From: Glandiceps talaboti
Lineage: Eukaryota; Hemichordata; Enteropneusta; Spengelidae
Length of the DNA stretch: 64,000 bases
NCBI RefSeq assembly: GCF_964340395.1
Contig: NC_135570.1
Span: 1,171,001 to 1,235,000 of the forward strand
Reading direction: 5' to 3'
Within the stretch, counting starts at the first letter, position 1. Every line of letters begins with the position of its first letter. Below are positions 24,956 to 37,041 of the stretch, piece after piece. The position numbers and the translations under genes were made by a program. The notes below the pieces were generated by a model, which was not told the DNA's origin, ran no database searches, and saw nothing but the letters and a program-made list of their open reading frames with translations.

Positions 24956-27900
24956 ATGTCGAATGTACCACCATGTTATGCAGATCTTGGCAAAGCAGCC
25001 AGGGATCTTTTCAGTAAAGGCTTTGGTAAGTTTTTGTTTGCACTTTGGGGCTGTGCAGAGATGGTGGTTGTACATTTCAGATATACTATATAGTATAATA
25101 GTAATTTGTAATGACTGAAACATGGTGTACACCCACTGTCTTTGTACAGCCTGAAACATGGTGTGAGTGAGAATAAGGCTTTCCTAACAGACAGTGTTAG
25201 AAACAAATAGTGAGCCAAGGTAAGGCTAGAATTACTCAAAATGGGTTTGTTTTCTTCCAAGCTCAAATTCACACCTCAGAAAATGCAAGTGCCTAGGAAC
25301 AATGCAAGTACCAAATTTAGATAAACAAAAATATACATTTGTAGTTAGGAAAAAACCAACAGAATAACAATCCCAAAGATATCCATCACAGAGGAAATGT
25401 ACCGTATTGTTTCTTTGTAAAACTATTTTCAAATAAAGCAATCAAAGGGGAGGAGGGGATAAATTTATGTAAGACTGGTGAGGCCATCTTAACATTTGTA
25501 ACTGTATAAGTAATAAGTATTTCACAATAGCAGGATAACTTGTACAGTACTAGTAATATAATATATTGTAGACCTAACATCTCAATGTTTGAATGAACAA
25601 CTATATTTTGATAAGAACATAAATGGTATATCATCAGTCACTGCAAAATTCCTTGTCATGGTAGAGGTTCTCTGAAGGGAAAAATGATTGAGCCCTTATC
25701 TCTTGATCATGCACATGTTAAGATTTGTGAAGACCATATTGGTGAAATGTGAATATTGGCCACCAAATTATACATAGAGAAAAATTATGAATTATCAGAG
25801 GAATTGTGATTTGATTAAAACCAGGAATATTGTTAATGGTTTGGGATGAACTGTGGATATTAAATGTAGATTACTCGGTAAAGTAACTGTGTTGGCTAGA
25901 GGTTATGTTTAAAAATAGATAACACACTTGTGTAGCATAGTGTATAAAGGTTATCATTTAAACAAGCACTGTGTACTACTTTATATTTGGTGAACTCTCC
26001 TACCAAGAAAGACAGAATAACAGGACAGTGCTATTGATCCAGTCGGCTGAAAAGGAAGCATGCTGCACATCACATGACTTCAATATTAGGGGGCCTTGAA
26101 AGGGTAAATATTTAAATACCAATGGAAGTGAAACCATTATGAGGACTTTTATCAGCCAAGACCTTTTGTTCTATGTGTAGGATAAGATGCTAGACACTAG
26201 ACTGTATAGTAATAATTAATGGTATGGTAGGTATTTATAGAAATGTGGAAGCAGACATCAATATTCCTGTGTAAATGGATGTAACCAGCTGGAGGAAAGT
26301 CTAAAATTAGATTTAGACATTTATCTATCCATCCACATACATATGCATTGTGCATATCATGATTGGTGTCAGTTTCACTAAGTGGGCGTCTACATGAAAT
26401 CAATATACTAATATCAAATAGGTGGGATTTTATTAATCATCTTCAAAATTTATAATAAAAATGACCATTTCCAAATTATACAAGCTAATCCTAATACCAA
26501 TCACAATAAAATTTTATTGATAATTTTGAAAATTACACAAATTATCATTTTCATTTAAGAAACTGATTTCATTCGAAAAGGAATTATATGTTGAATATAT
26601 ATAGTGTAAGGCCTATTGTTTTATTAAACTCACTTACCATTGTATTAAACACAATGTCAATTGTTTGAATGAGAATTACTTGTAATGTTAGAAATATTAT
26701 CAAATGTTTCAAAATAGCAAGATTGAGAGAGATCCATAGATATGATGGATTTCAAATATAACGTTGGCAGAAAAATATGAGAGATAATTTTGTTAAAATT
26801 GTTGTCAGGAATTGAATAACAGGAACTAAAATGAGAAATAAATATTCAGATGTATGCAGATAATCGTTTGTGCTAAAACATGGAATGTGTCTGGACATGT
26901 TGTAAAAGTTAAGTATACTCTGTACATAGTATTATGCTTGCATACCAGTGATGGGAAGGTTTGACTTGGTCTCACCACTGATTTTATAGTAGGCCATATA
27001 ATTTAAAGTTATCATTAGGTGTTTGTGGAAGTACAGTTCAGAAGCTGTACTCTGCTAGAGTTGTTAGCATTCAGAAGGGTGGGTGTGTTAAGCTGCTACT
27101 GAAGTAGCACAAGACAAAGATTGATTCTCTTAATGGCATTTATATGGATGACATTGAAACACTGTAAAGGTCAATCATGGCATTTAAGATTGATTCTCTT
27201 AATGGCATTTATATGGATGACATTGAAACACTGTAAAGGTCAATCATGGCATTTTGTAATACTAGACTGGTACATGGATTTAGTTAGTTGTAACGTCACA
27301 GTGATGAAAATATTTTGACATGCAGTAGCAAAGGAAACGAAATATGCCCTTTACTGTGACAGTAATGAATCAATGACTTTGCTGTCTTTTGCAGCCATGC
27401 AGTTTTAAGATAAAAAAATTAATAGAGTATAACAGAACAAAACTACTCCAGCAGAGTATAATGAAATGTGCCAGTATAGTTGTGTTCATAGTGTACAGGT
27501 TAGGAAGTATACTCATAGACTACAAATCTTTATGACGACATCACAGAGTTGTAGAAAGAGTTCTTTCACTTTCATTTGAATGAGGTAGTTCTTATCATTT
27601 ACATGCTATGAACTTTGACCTAATGAAACTTGTCCATAACAAGCAGGATTGATTAATGAGAAGCATGGATGATAATATTAGTTAAATTATAAATTACACA
27701 AACTTGAATTAGATATTATGTTACTTTATTACTGCCAGTCATTAGCTGTAGGCAGTAAAGTCAATTTTTATCAGGGAGTAATAGTGTGAGTACTTGTTGG
27801 ATCTTTTCCAGGTTATGGCTTTGTAAAGCTTGAATGCAAGACCAAGACAAGCAGTGGAGTGGTGAGTTAAAAGTACCATCACAATTGGAATGTTTTCACA

Positions 27901-30900
27901 ATGAACACAAAAACTTCTTTTGTTAACATGACTCAACAATGACCTGTGTACTATAGTGAAATGTTTTATACTTATGAACATCAGAGTCTTTTGTCAGTGT
28001 AAATAGGTCACATTCCTACAAATATCAAGTCATGCTCTCCTACCAGTGATTGTTACTACACCATAGTTGATTTAGGAATTTATAAAATGGTGTATTCAGT
28101 ATTTCATTGATGTTTTTTTTGTTAGATTATCATGAAGAATTATATAAAAAGTTGATTTGTAGACTTATATGTAAATGAAGTGTAATGAAATATATCTGGT
28201 ATTAAAGGTGACAACAAATCATTTCTCAGGAGTAATAAATTTACTACTAGGTGCTGTTACACCCTTGTCTCTCATACAGTAGAAGTTGTAGTCATGTCAG
28301 TAAAAGGGCATGACCTTTAACCTCTACCATGTGACTTCATTAACAATCAAAGGTCATAAGCATTTTGTCAAAGGAGCACAAACTGAGTTTATACATATTT
28401 GGGTGTCATTTTTGCTGTATGTTTAAAAGGTACTCACTGTATTGTACTTATTGAAGCATACTTTGACTACTACTTGCAATTGACTTGAAGAGATCACTTG
28501 ATGTTAGTGGGTCACAAGATATTGCTGTATATCAATAGCACTATTTCAGAATGTTTTGCTGCTGACAGTGCGTTCACTCCAGGTAGATCGCAGCCACTTT
28601 CATTTTGTTGTTGTAACCAATCACGTTTGTGATAGCATGTTCCACAGCACATGATTTAGCGAAAGTACTTTTAGAAGACTAAGTTGACCATCTGACAGTC
28701 ATTGCAATATTGCTCAAGATTTGTTTGTTTTTAAACTCTGAATGCAACAAGTATATCTCTACATATTATAAGGTACTATTTTTAAAGACAGGAACTTATA
28801 AGTAATTTCACTAGATCGCGGCAAAACATTTCAAAATAGTGCTATTACATGCCTATTTAGAGGAGTGGGTACACTGTCATGGCACAATTAATTTGTATTT
28901 ACCAGTGTTACTAAGGATTTGCCAAATTGATATCATTGACTATTGTCCCTGTCTTAGTAAAACATCAAGTGTTTATATTGATGTATATATATTGTGTTGT
29001 TGTCATAACAGGAATTCACAACTAGCGGTTCATCTAATAATGACACATCAAAAGTAGATGGAGGTTTGGAGACCAAATACTGCTGGAAAGACTATGGTTA
29101 GTAAAAACTATTGAAATGCTACCAACAACACTATACTGCAACTAATACAAGTACTAACGAGACTATTGCAGCAGTACACTGCAACTGGTATTACTATCAA
29201 CAACAGTATACTGCAACTGCTACAAGTACTATCGACAGCATTGCAAACTACACTGCTGCTATTACAGCTAACATCAACACTTGCACCTGTACAACTACTA
29301 CTAATACCCCGACGACGAATATTTTCAACTACTTTACTAATAATATGACTAACCGCAACACTTGCAAATGTATACTGCTACTACTGCGACTAACAGCAAC
29401 ACTTGTCACTATACACTACATCAACACTATAGCAATCCTAATATTACTGCTACCGTGACTACTTCAACCACTACCAACCGCTGACAACATAGTGGTTTTT
29501 GTTTGTCCACTGTACAGGTCTTACATTCAAAGAGAACTGGAACACAGACAACACACTTGGTACAGAGGTGACCATAGAGGACCAGCTAGTCAATGGTCTT
29601 AAGCTGACATTTGATACCTCATTCTCACCTCAAACTGGGTAAGATACATAACAATTCATGTTTAACCGCAATGTCCCAATATTTAAATCATAACTTCCAC
29701 ATTTCATAAGTTCTATATAACATTGTTTAGTATCAGACTATGGTACTTTGGTAGAAAGATAGTTTTGTTATGATATTCCCAACAGCAACCAACCAACAGT
29801 TTCCAATTTATCCCTCTGTTGGATTATTTGCAACATGAAACATCACTGGTTGAATTTTGCACATCGTTATAACCACAGCCTCTGTTACAGCACCATCTAA
29901 GACACACTGTCAACGGAATAATATGCTCTGGTTTGCGAGAATGTTTTTACAATGCAAAGTCTAAACCAATCTTATATAAAGTATCTGTTAATCTAAAGCT
30001 ACTTGTCTTTCCAATTCACTGGCATTTCCAAATTCCTTGTCTGGTATTGTATTGACGTCAAAAAGATTAAATATGAATTTTTCATAGAAGATGTTTGTCA
30101 CCATTAGACTTTCAAAATATACAGTACGTCAGCATTAGAGAAATCAAGTGTAGTTCTCATGAAAAAGTAATCCTTGCCTTATGTATCTATACTGTGCTGT
30201 CTCCAGAGGACGCCATTTCTCTTGATGTATTTGCTCTTGTGCTATGCTAAATTGTATGCTATGGAAATCTTACAGTTCATGTGTAGAGACAGAAAAGTGA
30301 ATACATTACTTTCATTCTTTTTGTATACAGGAAAAAGAGTGGCAAAATTAAGTCTGCATACAAGAGAGACTTTGTAAATTTAAATACCGATGTAGATTTT
30401 GATTTTGCTGGTCCAACTATTCATGGTGCTGCAGTCTTAGGGTGAGTATGTGTTATGCTGTGTTAATAAAATGCACCAGTATTTATCAATTGATTGTATC
30501 AACCATGTGAGTGTTGTCACCAAAGTAACTGAACATTGCATGTTGATAGTAACAATTGGTCAAGAAGAATTACAGCCTTGAGAGAAGGGTGTGAAACAAA
30601 CCAATAATAGTCCAATCTGTAGTCAGGCGTAGTGATACATAACCTTTAGTGCGACATAGGTCGCACTACTTTCTTGTTCTTGACTGGTTTACTGGGTTGT
30701 CTGGTCATTGCAAGATATACTATGAGAAGATTATACTATGAGAAACTGTGTCATTACCGCTGACCAATGAGGACTAAATGTCAAAGTGTCTGTGTGAGAC
30801 AACATACAAATATATGTGTATATCTGAACACACACACACACACACATATTTTTGTCTAGTCAGTGTTCCAAGTGACGCTTACACAAAGTGATCTGTTTCC

Positions 30901-32166
30901 CAAATATCCAAATCCAAGACTTGTATCATTTTACTAAGTTTAACTTAATCTCTTTCACTTGATAGTTATGAAGGATGGCTTGCAGGATACCAGATGTCTT
31001 TCGATACTGCTAAATCAACACTCTCAAGAAGCAATTTCGCACTAGGATACAAAACTGGTGACTTCCAGCTCCACACCAATGTGTAAGTATTTTACCCAAG
31101 GATACAGAATAAAATACAAGACTGTTATATAGATATCTATCAATCAATCAATCAATTCTTTATTCAGTACTATGGCCACTGGAAAGTACAAACGTTTGCA
31201 ATATAGATATCTATGTTCACATGCAGATTGGAAATCTTTGGGAAAAAAATGTTATACTCTTCGTGAAAGGCCTTGGCAATAATGTTAATGAAATGATGAG
31301 GAAAAAAGCTGTTTAGAATTCCCTCTATCTGACTAGTAGAGTTTATCATATAGCAAGTTTACTAGCAGTTTGTAGGTGAGAAATATACTGCAAATTAGTT
31401 ATAGAATATACTTTAGTTGATCCTAAAATTGGATGAGATACGCAATACTGATACTCAGTAAAACAGACAGATATCTTTGTCAGAGTTTGCTGGACATTTC
31501 ATTTACTAAGACAACGTAAGATAAGTCCAGATATTTTTGTGACCAAACCTGATTTAATACTTGTTCTTTTTAGCAATGATGGGTCTGACTTTGGTGGCTC
31601 AATTTATCAGAAAGTCAATGACAACCTTGAAACTGGTGTCACATTGGCATGGACAGCAGGGAGCAACAACACTCGCTTTGGGTTGGCAGCAAAGTACGTC
31701 ATTGACGATGATACATCCGTCAAGGCCAAAGTCAATAATTCTAGTCAGATTGGTCTTGGTGTCACACACAAACTAAGGGATGGTAAGTGTTGGTTTTGTT
31801 GTCTATTTGGTGTATGGTTCCTTGAATAGCCTAAATCTGTGTTCATCTTGGTACTGACTGATTGTAGGAATCAATACCATGAATGGTTCACCTCTAAAAT
31901 ATCTACCGTGTATTAACTGAAAATACATTGGACTTATCGAAACTGTAAAATTAAAAAAAATTACAGAGTTGACTTACTACTATAAATCTGAGTAACTAAA
32001 CCATCAATATGGACAGCACAAAAAGTAAATTTCACCACTTAGAAAGACTCATTTCAATATTTGTTTTCTTCCAGGAATGAAGCTCACCCTGTCGGCCCTT
32101 GTCGATGGCAAGAACATCAATGCTGGTGGACATAAACTTGGTCTAGGCTTGGACCTCGAAGCTTAA
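24956..32166 (+). CDS. VDAC: Voltage-dependent anion channel (VDAC/porin)
   Basis: Beta-barrel pore of the mitochondrial outer membrane for metabolites and ADP/ATP. Coding exons: 24956-25025, 27812-27861, 29012-29096, 29518-29638, 30331-30441, 30966-31082, 31574-31782, 32075-32166; all junctions GT-AG with phase continuity. Total 855 nt, 284 aa (vertebrate VDAC1 is 283). The N-terminal helix is [35 protein letters not shown] has Glu74 at the position of VDAC1 Glu73. The nucleotide-site motif [28 protein letters not shown] and the terminal [13 protein letters not shown] are family hallmarks. The single gene is most like vertebrate VDAC2/VDAC1, so no isoform number is given. The start is supported by the standard N-terminus in the first coding exon, 19 nt after its acceptor. 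AATAAA at 32384-32389 and 32885-32890 are possible poly(A) signals. Confidence 0.97.
27117..27254 (+). repeat. 69-bp tandem duplication
   Basis: Two essentially identical 69-bp units (AAGATTGATTCTCTTAATGG...GGTCAATCATGGCATTT) in a VDAC intron. Near identity implies a recent event. The 65-aa open frame across it simply repeats itself. Confidence 0.95.
29105..29470. repeat. Degenerate ACT/ACA-rich low-complexity tract
   Basis: Long run of imperfect trinucleotides (ACTACT, ACAACA, ACTGCA) in a VDAC intron, immediately after the exon ending at 29096. It yields a 115-aa Thr/Asn/Ile-rich open frame with no family features, so I read it as decayed microsatellite rather than coding. Confidence 0.7.
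31127..31214 (-). mobile_element. 60-bp LINE 3'-end insertion with 14-bp target duplication
   Basis: The 60 bp at 31141-31200, on the - strand, end in AATAAAGAATTGATTGATTG, a LINE-like 3' terminus with (TTGA)n tail. Perfect 14-bp direct repeats ATATAGATATCTAT flank it at 31127-31140 and 31201-31214. This is a very short 5'-truncated retrotransposition event in a VDAC intron. Confidence 0.8.
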
Positions 32167-33891
32167 AACTGTAGCTAGCTAGCTATTGCAATTCAACGCA
32201 GGTTGTAAAGGATAGTATTCATAGACTGACTCCTGTGTTGCTGTGTTCCGATATGTAATGATTTAAAAAAAAAAATACTGTGCTGTATAATTAACACTAA
32301 TCTTGGCCAACTTGATTTTGTGTGTGTCATGTGTGAACAAACCAGAAAAAGGGCCAGCAAAATTGCTGCATGCTATCCATTGCAATAAAGCTGCACACCC
32401 TCCAATCAACTTCTGATATACTGTTCTATGATTTGAAGTTTGTAAGTTATAAATCAACATATGCACATGCAAACCGTAGCTTTAGCATGGAATATATATA
32501 TATGCTTTTCAACTTTTTACATAAAACGTCGTTTCAATGTTTTGAATTCTTTGCTGGTCCTGTTCACCTGGTAGGAAATTTATAACTTTTGTAACTTCCA
32601 GTGGGAAAACATCACATTAGTCAGTCAGTACAGAGTTATCCTAAGATCTACAGAAACGATGACAACATGACATGAGCACAAACCCAACTGAAGAAAACGA
32701 CAGCAAACCAAACTGTCTCTATCAGTGTCTGAAATAGTTTCATCCCTTACCCTACCCACCTCAGTTTGTAACATCAAACATTGTGTTTTTACAAAAAAAA
32801 AAGAATTAAACAGTTATTGGTTGGAGGCACACTATTCCTGTTAGTGCCAATTCTCAGCTCAGAGGAACATTTGATGGCTTTGTGAATAAATTCATGTATT
32901 TATGTGTAGTGCACTGTGGTGAAGCCTAATTACTGTTTCTGTACCTATCATACCATAGAAATGTTTACTGTTTACAACAATGGACAAATTATTAAAAAGG
33001 ACTGATGTTTAACCCCAATAGCATGGTCTCTTTATTTCTGATATAGTTTTACCCCAATGTATATGTCTTTTGTATGCAATTTTACTCAATGTAAAAATAA
33101 TTTTATGTACCCCACCCCACCCCACCCCACTATTTTGACAACACACATAAGCTACCAAGTTTGTAACCCCATATATAGGCACTTTACTCTTCTGCAATTA
33201 TCACCCCACAGTAGTCTCTATTTCCATGCAATTGAACTCCAGGTAGCTAAGAAGATAACCCACCCCATACTGGCAGTACAGCACACACTTGTCTCAAATG
33301 TATGGTACTTATTACTGCCGCGCCAAACCAGGGTTTTCAACATCAGACTGTCAGATCCTGTGGTCCAAGCACTATATTTTGCATTCTGATTCATTCCCTA
33401 ACATATCTACCCAATACAAGGGTTCATGCATTCTGCCAAAATGTCAGAAAAACACCTTGTAACTTAAGTCAAAAACGAAATGATGAAATGATCCATATAA
33501 ACTGAATATTCGGTGCTAGTCAAGACCCCGTCAAATTATTGACAGTGTCTTTTAAGTATCATGGAGGGGCGCCCGCACACATCGATTAAGACCGTTGAGG
33601 GCAGAGTGTCGAGTGACACGACATAGCCTAGCCAGTGATAGTACTGGGCAAATACCTTAATTTTGTTTGTTGGTCACAAAAAGAGCGGATAAATGGTACA
33701 ATTTACGAGAACACGTATTATAACATTTGGATGAGATTAGTTAATCTATGTCATGAGAGAGGCGGCCTTGTTATAAACTCCTTATTCCAGAATAACTACT
33801 GAATCTCGTGTTTGATCGTAGCATATACGGATTACCCCTGACATTGATGTCGTTAGACTGACTTTATCAGCTCCCTGGGAGCATAAAGGAG
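32167..33891. other. VDAC 3' UTR and intergenic DNA
   Basis: Begins as VDAC 3' UTR with candidate poly(A) signals at 32384 and 32885. A short CCCCA-rich run (four CCCCAC units) is at about 33110-33130. No further gene seen. Confidence 0.55.
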
Positions 33892-34025
33892 GTCACGTGA
33901 GCCAAAGCACAAAACAGTTTTGAAAAACACAATAGACTTCAAAGCAAAAATGGGAAATAAAATATTGTCCCTGAGCCATTATGTATGCAGTCGTCACTGT
34001 GGTAGTTCTACCCGCCTAGTTGACA
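33892..34025 (-). mobile_element. 3' UTR fragment of the 7389-11916 LINE family
   Basis: Matches 7470-7630 in order: ATAAAGGAGGTCACGTGAGC, AAGCACAAAACAG, a shorter middle, CTGTCCCTGA/TTGTCCCTGA and GCAGTCGTCACT. It lacks coding sequence and the (ACTAT)n tail is not obvious, so it is an internal or truncated relic. Confidence 0.75.
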
Positions 34026-34172
34026 ATAGCGCCCTCTTTGCACTCTCGTGAAAAACCCACACAAAGGGCTTTACGCACAATTATACATTAATATACATAA
34101 ACACCGGTCCTTTTTAAAACAGTCCGAAAAAAAGAAAAAGGTGAAACTATTGCACCAAGCTCTCCTTACACT

Positions 34173-34919
34173 TGTAAGTAAAACACAGACCATAGTCGAG
34201 CATGTACCTCATTGCGAATCTTATGACATGATATTCCTTAAAATAACTTCATTATTCAATTCTTTTTACAACACATGCGCACATATGTAGGCGTACTACT
34301 ACTATATCAATTATTATACACTTAATGCAAGTTTGTAATATGTACAGTGACGATACATAAATTATTTGCTTAATTCATGAAGACGTGCTTAATAGTAGGG
34401 CGTGTAGAATGCTAGTCCTAATTTCACAGAAGCGTGTACAGCTCAATTACAGATCTAGAGCTATAAATATCAAAATTATGATGGTACTGGCATGAATCTA
34501 CAAGTTTATAGTATTTTAAAAGATAGCGTGCCTGAAAAACAATTGTCCCCATGGCGTCCTTTTGTTTCATTTATAGGTAAGACGGAAGAATGTCACGAAT
34601 CTACACGTTTAGAATTTTAAAAGATAGCATGTTTGAAAGACAATTGTCCCCATGGCGTCCTTTTGTAATTTTTGTAATTTACATATAGTCATGTTTAGAC
34701 AATAGACATTCCAAATTTTTCAGTACAGTGATTTGTAAAATTTTGGGCAGTTGACTCCTGGCTGGCTTAAATTTGTTGAGGACGTGAGGCCGAACTCAGG
34801 GCTTTCATAAATAAGTTTATGTTCCAGTTACATCACCTACACCGTCTTGTATGCAGTTTACCTTTCACTACAAGACTGACAAATCGACGTAAGGTAGGCA
34901 AAGCACTCGTAAGAATCCT
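34173..34919 (+). repeat. Duplicated block A, copy 1
   Basis: About 747 bp from TGTAAGTAAAACACAGAC to AGCACTCGTAAGAATCCT, nearly identical to 35713-36556. It contains two ~101-bp internal units (TCACGAATCTAC..GTTTAGAATTTTAAAAGATAGC...CCCCATGGCGTCC). No coding frame of note. Confidence 0.92.
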
Positions 34920-35320
<401 letters not shown>

Positions 35321-35518
35321 TCAGGATATATATCAGGGAAATACAACATTCTTAAGTTTTCCATACAAAAGGTATATTGGATGTAAACTTTACTAAATGC
35401 TTTCAGTGACCTGAGGGATAGAGTACAACCCAAAGAGTCGTTGGGGATGAATTCTTTTTATTTGTGATTTTTATGCAAGATCCATGGACCACATAGTGAC
35501 GTACACACCATCATTGAG

Positions 35519-35636
35519 TATGGGTGGCAGGGGGAAGAGAGGGTTGAGGATGGGTGGCAGGGGGAAGAGATGGTTGAGTATGGGTGGCAGGGGAAAGAGA
35601 GGGTTGAGGATGGGTGGCAGGGGGAAGAGAGGGTTA
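35519..35636 (+). repeat. 30-bp G-rich minisatellite, about 4 units
   Basis: Unit TGGGTGGCAGGGGGAAGAGA plus GGGTTGAGTA or GGTTGAGGA variants, repeated four times between the two A blocks. Strongly purine/G-biased on the + strand. Open frames are artefacts. Confidence 0.9.
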
Positions 35637-35712
35637 CCCAGATCACTGAATTTACAGGAAACAAATTAAGTCTTAAATTATAAATTACGAACCTAATATT
35701 ACAATTTTTTCA

Positions 35713-36556
35713 TGTAAGTAAAACACAGACTATAGTCGAGCATGTACGTCATTGCGAATCTTGTGACATGATATTCCTTAAAATAACTTCATAATTCATT
35801 TTTTTTACAACACATGCGCACATATGTAGGCGTACTATATCAATTATTATACACTTAATGCAAGTTTGTAATATTGTACATGTTGACGATACATAAATTA
35901 TTTGCTTAATTCATGAAGACGTGCTTAATAGTAGGGCGTGTAGAATGCTAGTCCTAATTTCACAGAAGCGTGTACAGCTCAATTACAGATCTAGAGCTAT
36001 AAATATCAAAATTATGATGGTACTGGCATGAATCTACAAGTTTATAGTATTTTAAAAGATAGCGTGCCTGAAAAACAATTGTCCCAATGGCGTCCTTTTG
36101 TTTTATTTTTAGACAAGACGGAAAAATGTCACGAATCTACACGTTTAGAATTTTAAAAGATAGCATGTTTGAAAGACAATTGTCCCCATGGCGTCCTTTT
36201 GTTTCATTTTTAGATAAGACGGAAAAATGTCACGAATCTACATGTTTAGAATTTTAAAAGATAGCATGTTTGAAAGACAATTGTCCCCATGGCGTCCTTT
36301 TGTAATTTTTGTAATTTACATATAGTCATGTTTAGACAATAGACATTCCAAATTTTTCAGTACAGTGATTTGTAAAATTTAGGGCAGTTGACTCCTGGCT
36401 GGCTTAAATTTGTTGAGGACGTGAGGCCGAACTCAGGGCTTTCATAAATAAGTTTATGTTCCAGTTACATCACCAACACCGTCTCGTATGCAGTTTACCT
36501 TTCACTACAAGACTGACAAATTGAAGTAAGGTAGGCAAAGCACTCGTAAGAATCCT
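35713..36556 (+). repeat. Duplicated block A, copy 2
   Basis: Near-identical to 34173-34919 but about 100 bp longer because it has three, not two, of the ~101-bp internal units. Offset from copy 1 is about 1.54 kb. Confidence 0.92.
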
Positions 36557-36739
36557 GATCAATTAGGAATCAAGTATTTAACTTTTACTTTTGACAGAAA
36601 GTCACAATAGCATCCTGGTAATAGAGTTATTTTTTAACATTATTTACTTTAAAATCTACTTAATTAAGAGACCCATTCATGCAATATAAATAGTTATGTA
36701 AAGTTTAATACCAATTCATCACAAAACAAGCATATTATA

Positions 36740-36897
36740 TATATAATAAGTATAAGTCTCTCGCTGGACAGAACAATGCTCGATGCAATATTAGTAGCAG
36801 AGCATTATAGGCTTAATTCAAAAGAATAAGGATCTAATAAGTCGTTACTCAGAGTTTCACGCTTCGAGCGATCTTCAGACAACAGTTGAATGAATGA

Positions 36898-36992
<95 letters not shown>
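36740..36992 (-). mobile_element. Penelope-like module, copy 2, with (TA)n(TG)n
   Basis: 36740-36897 repeats 35138-35300 with few changes, including the hammerhead motif. It is followed on the + strand by (TA)n and (TG)n to about 36992. The upstream ACTCGGTGAG flank of copy 1 is absent; unrelated sequence occupies 36557-36739. Confidence 0.5.
36841..36883 (-). ncRNA. Hammerhead ribozyme-like motif, copy 2
   Basis: Identical over all 43 nt to the motif at 35241-35283, with the same stems, CUGAAGA core, GAA and GUA cleavage triplet, while flanking sequence shows substitutions and indels. The identity may reflect recent duplication rather than selection. Confidence 0.6.
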
Positions 36993-36993
<1 letters not shown>

Positions 36994-36994
36994 T

Positions 36995-37041
36995 AGCTCT
37001 CCAAGGCGATCGAGCACTCTACTTGGCGAAAGAAGAATGAA
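36995..37041 (+). repeat. Short module next to a microsatellite (pair of 46076-46122)
   Basis: GCTCTCCAAGG-GAT-GAGCACT followed by CTACTTGGCGAAAGAAGAAT occurs here straight after a (TG)n tract and at 46076-46122 straight before a (TC)n tract. CCAAG and CTTGG can pair. Origin unknown. Confidence 0.7.

Noticed and set aside
29111-29458. 115-aa Thr/Asn-rich open frame in a VDAC intron
   Set aside because: Low-complexity ACT/ACA tract within a spliced intron; no domain and no splice support.
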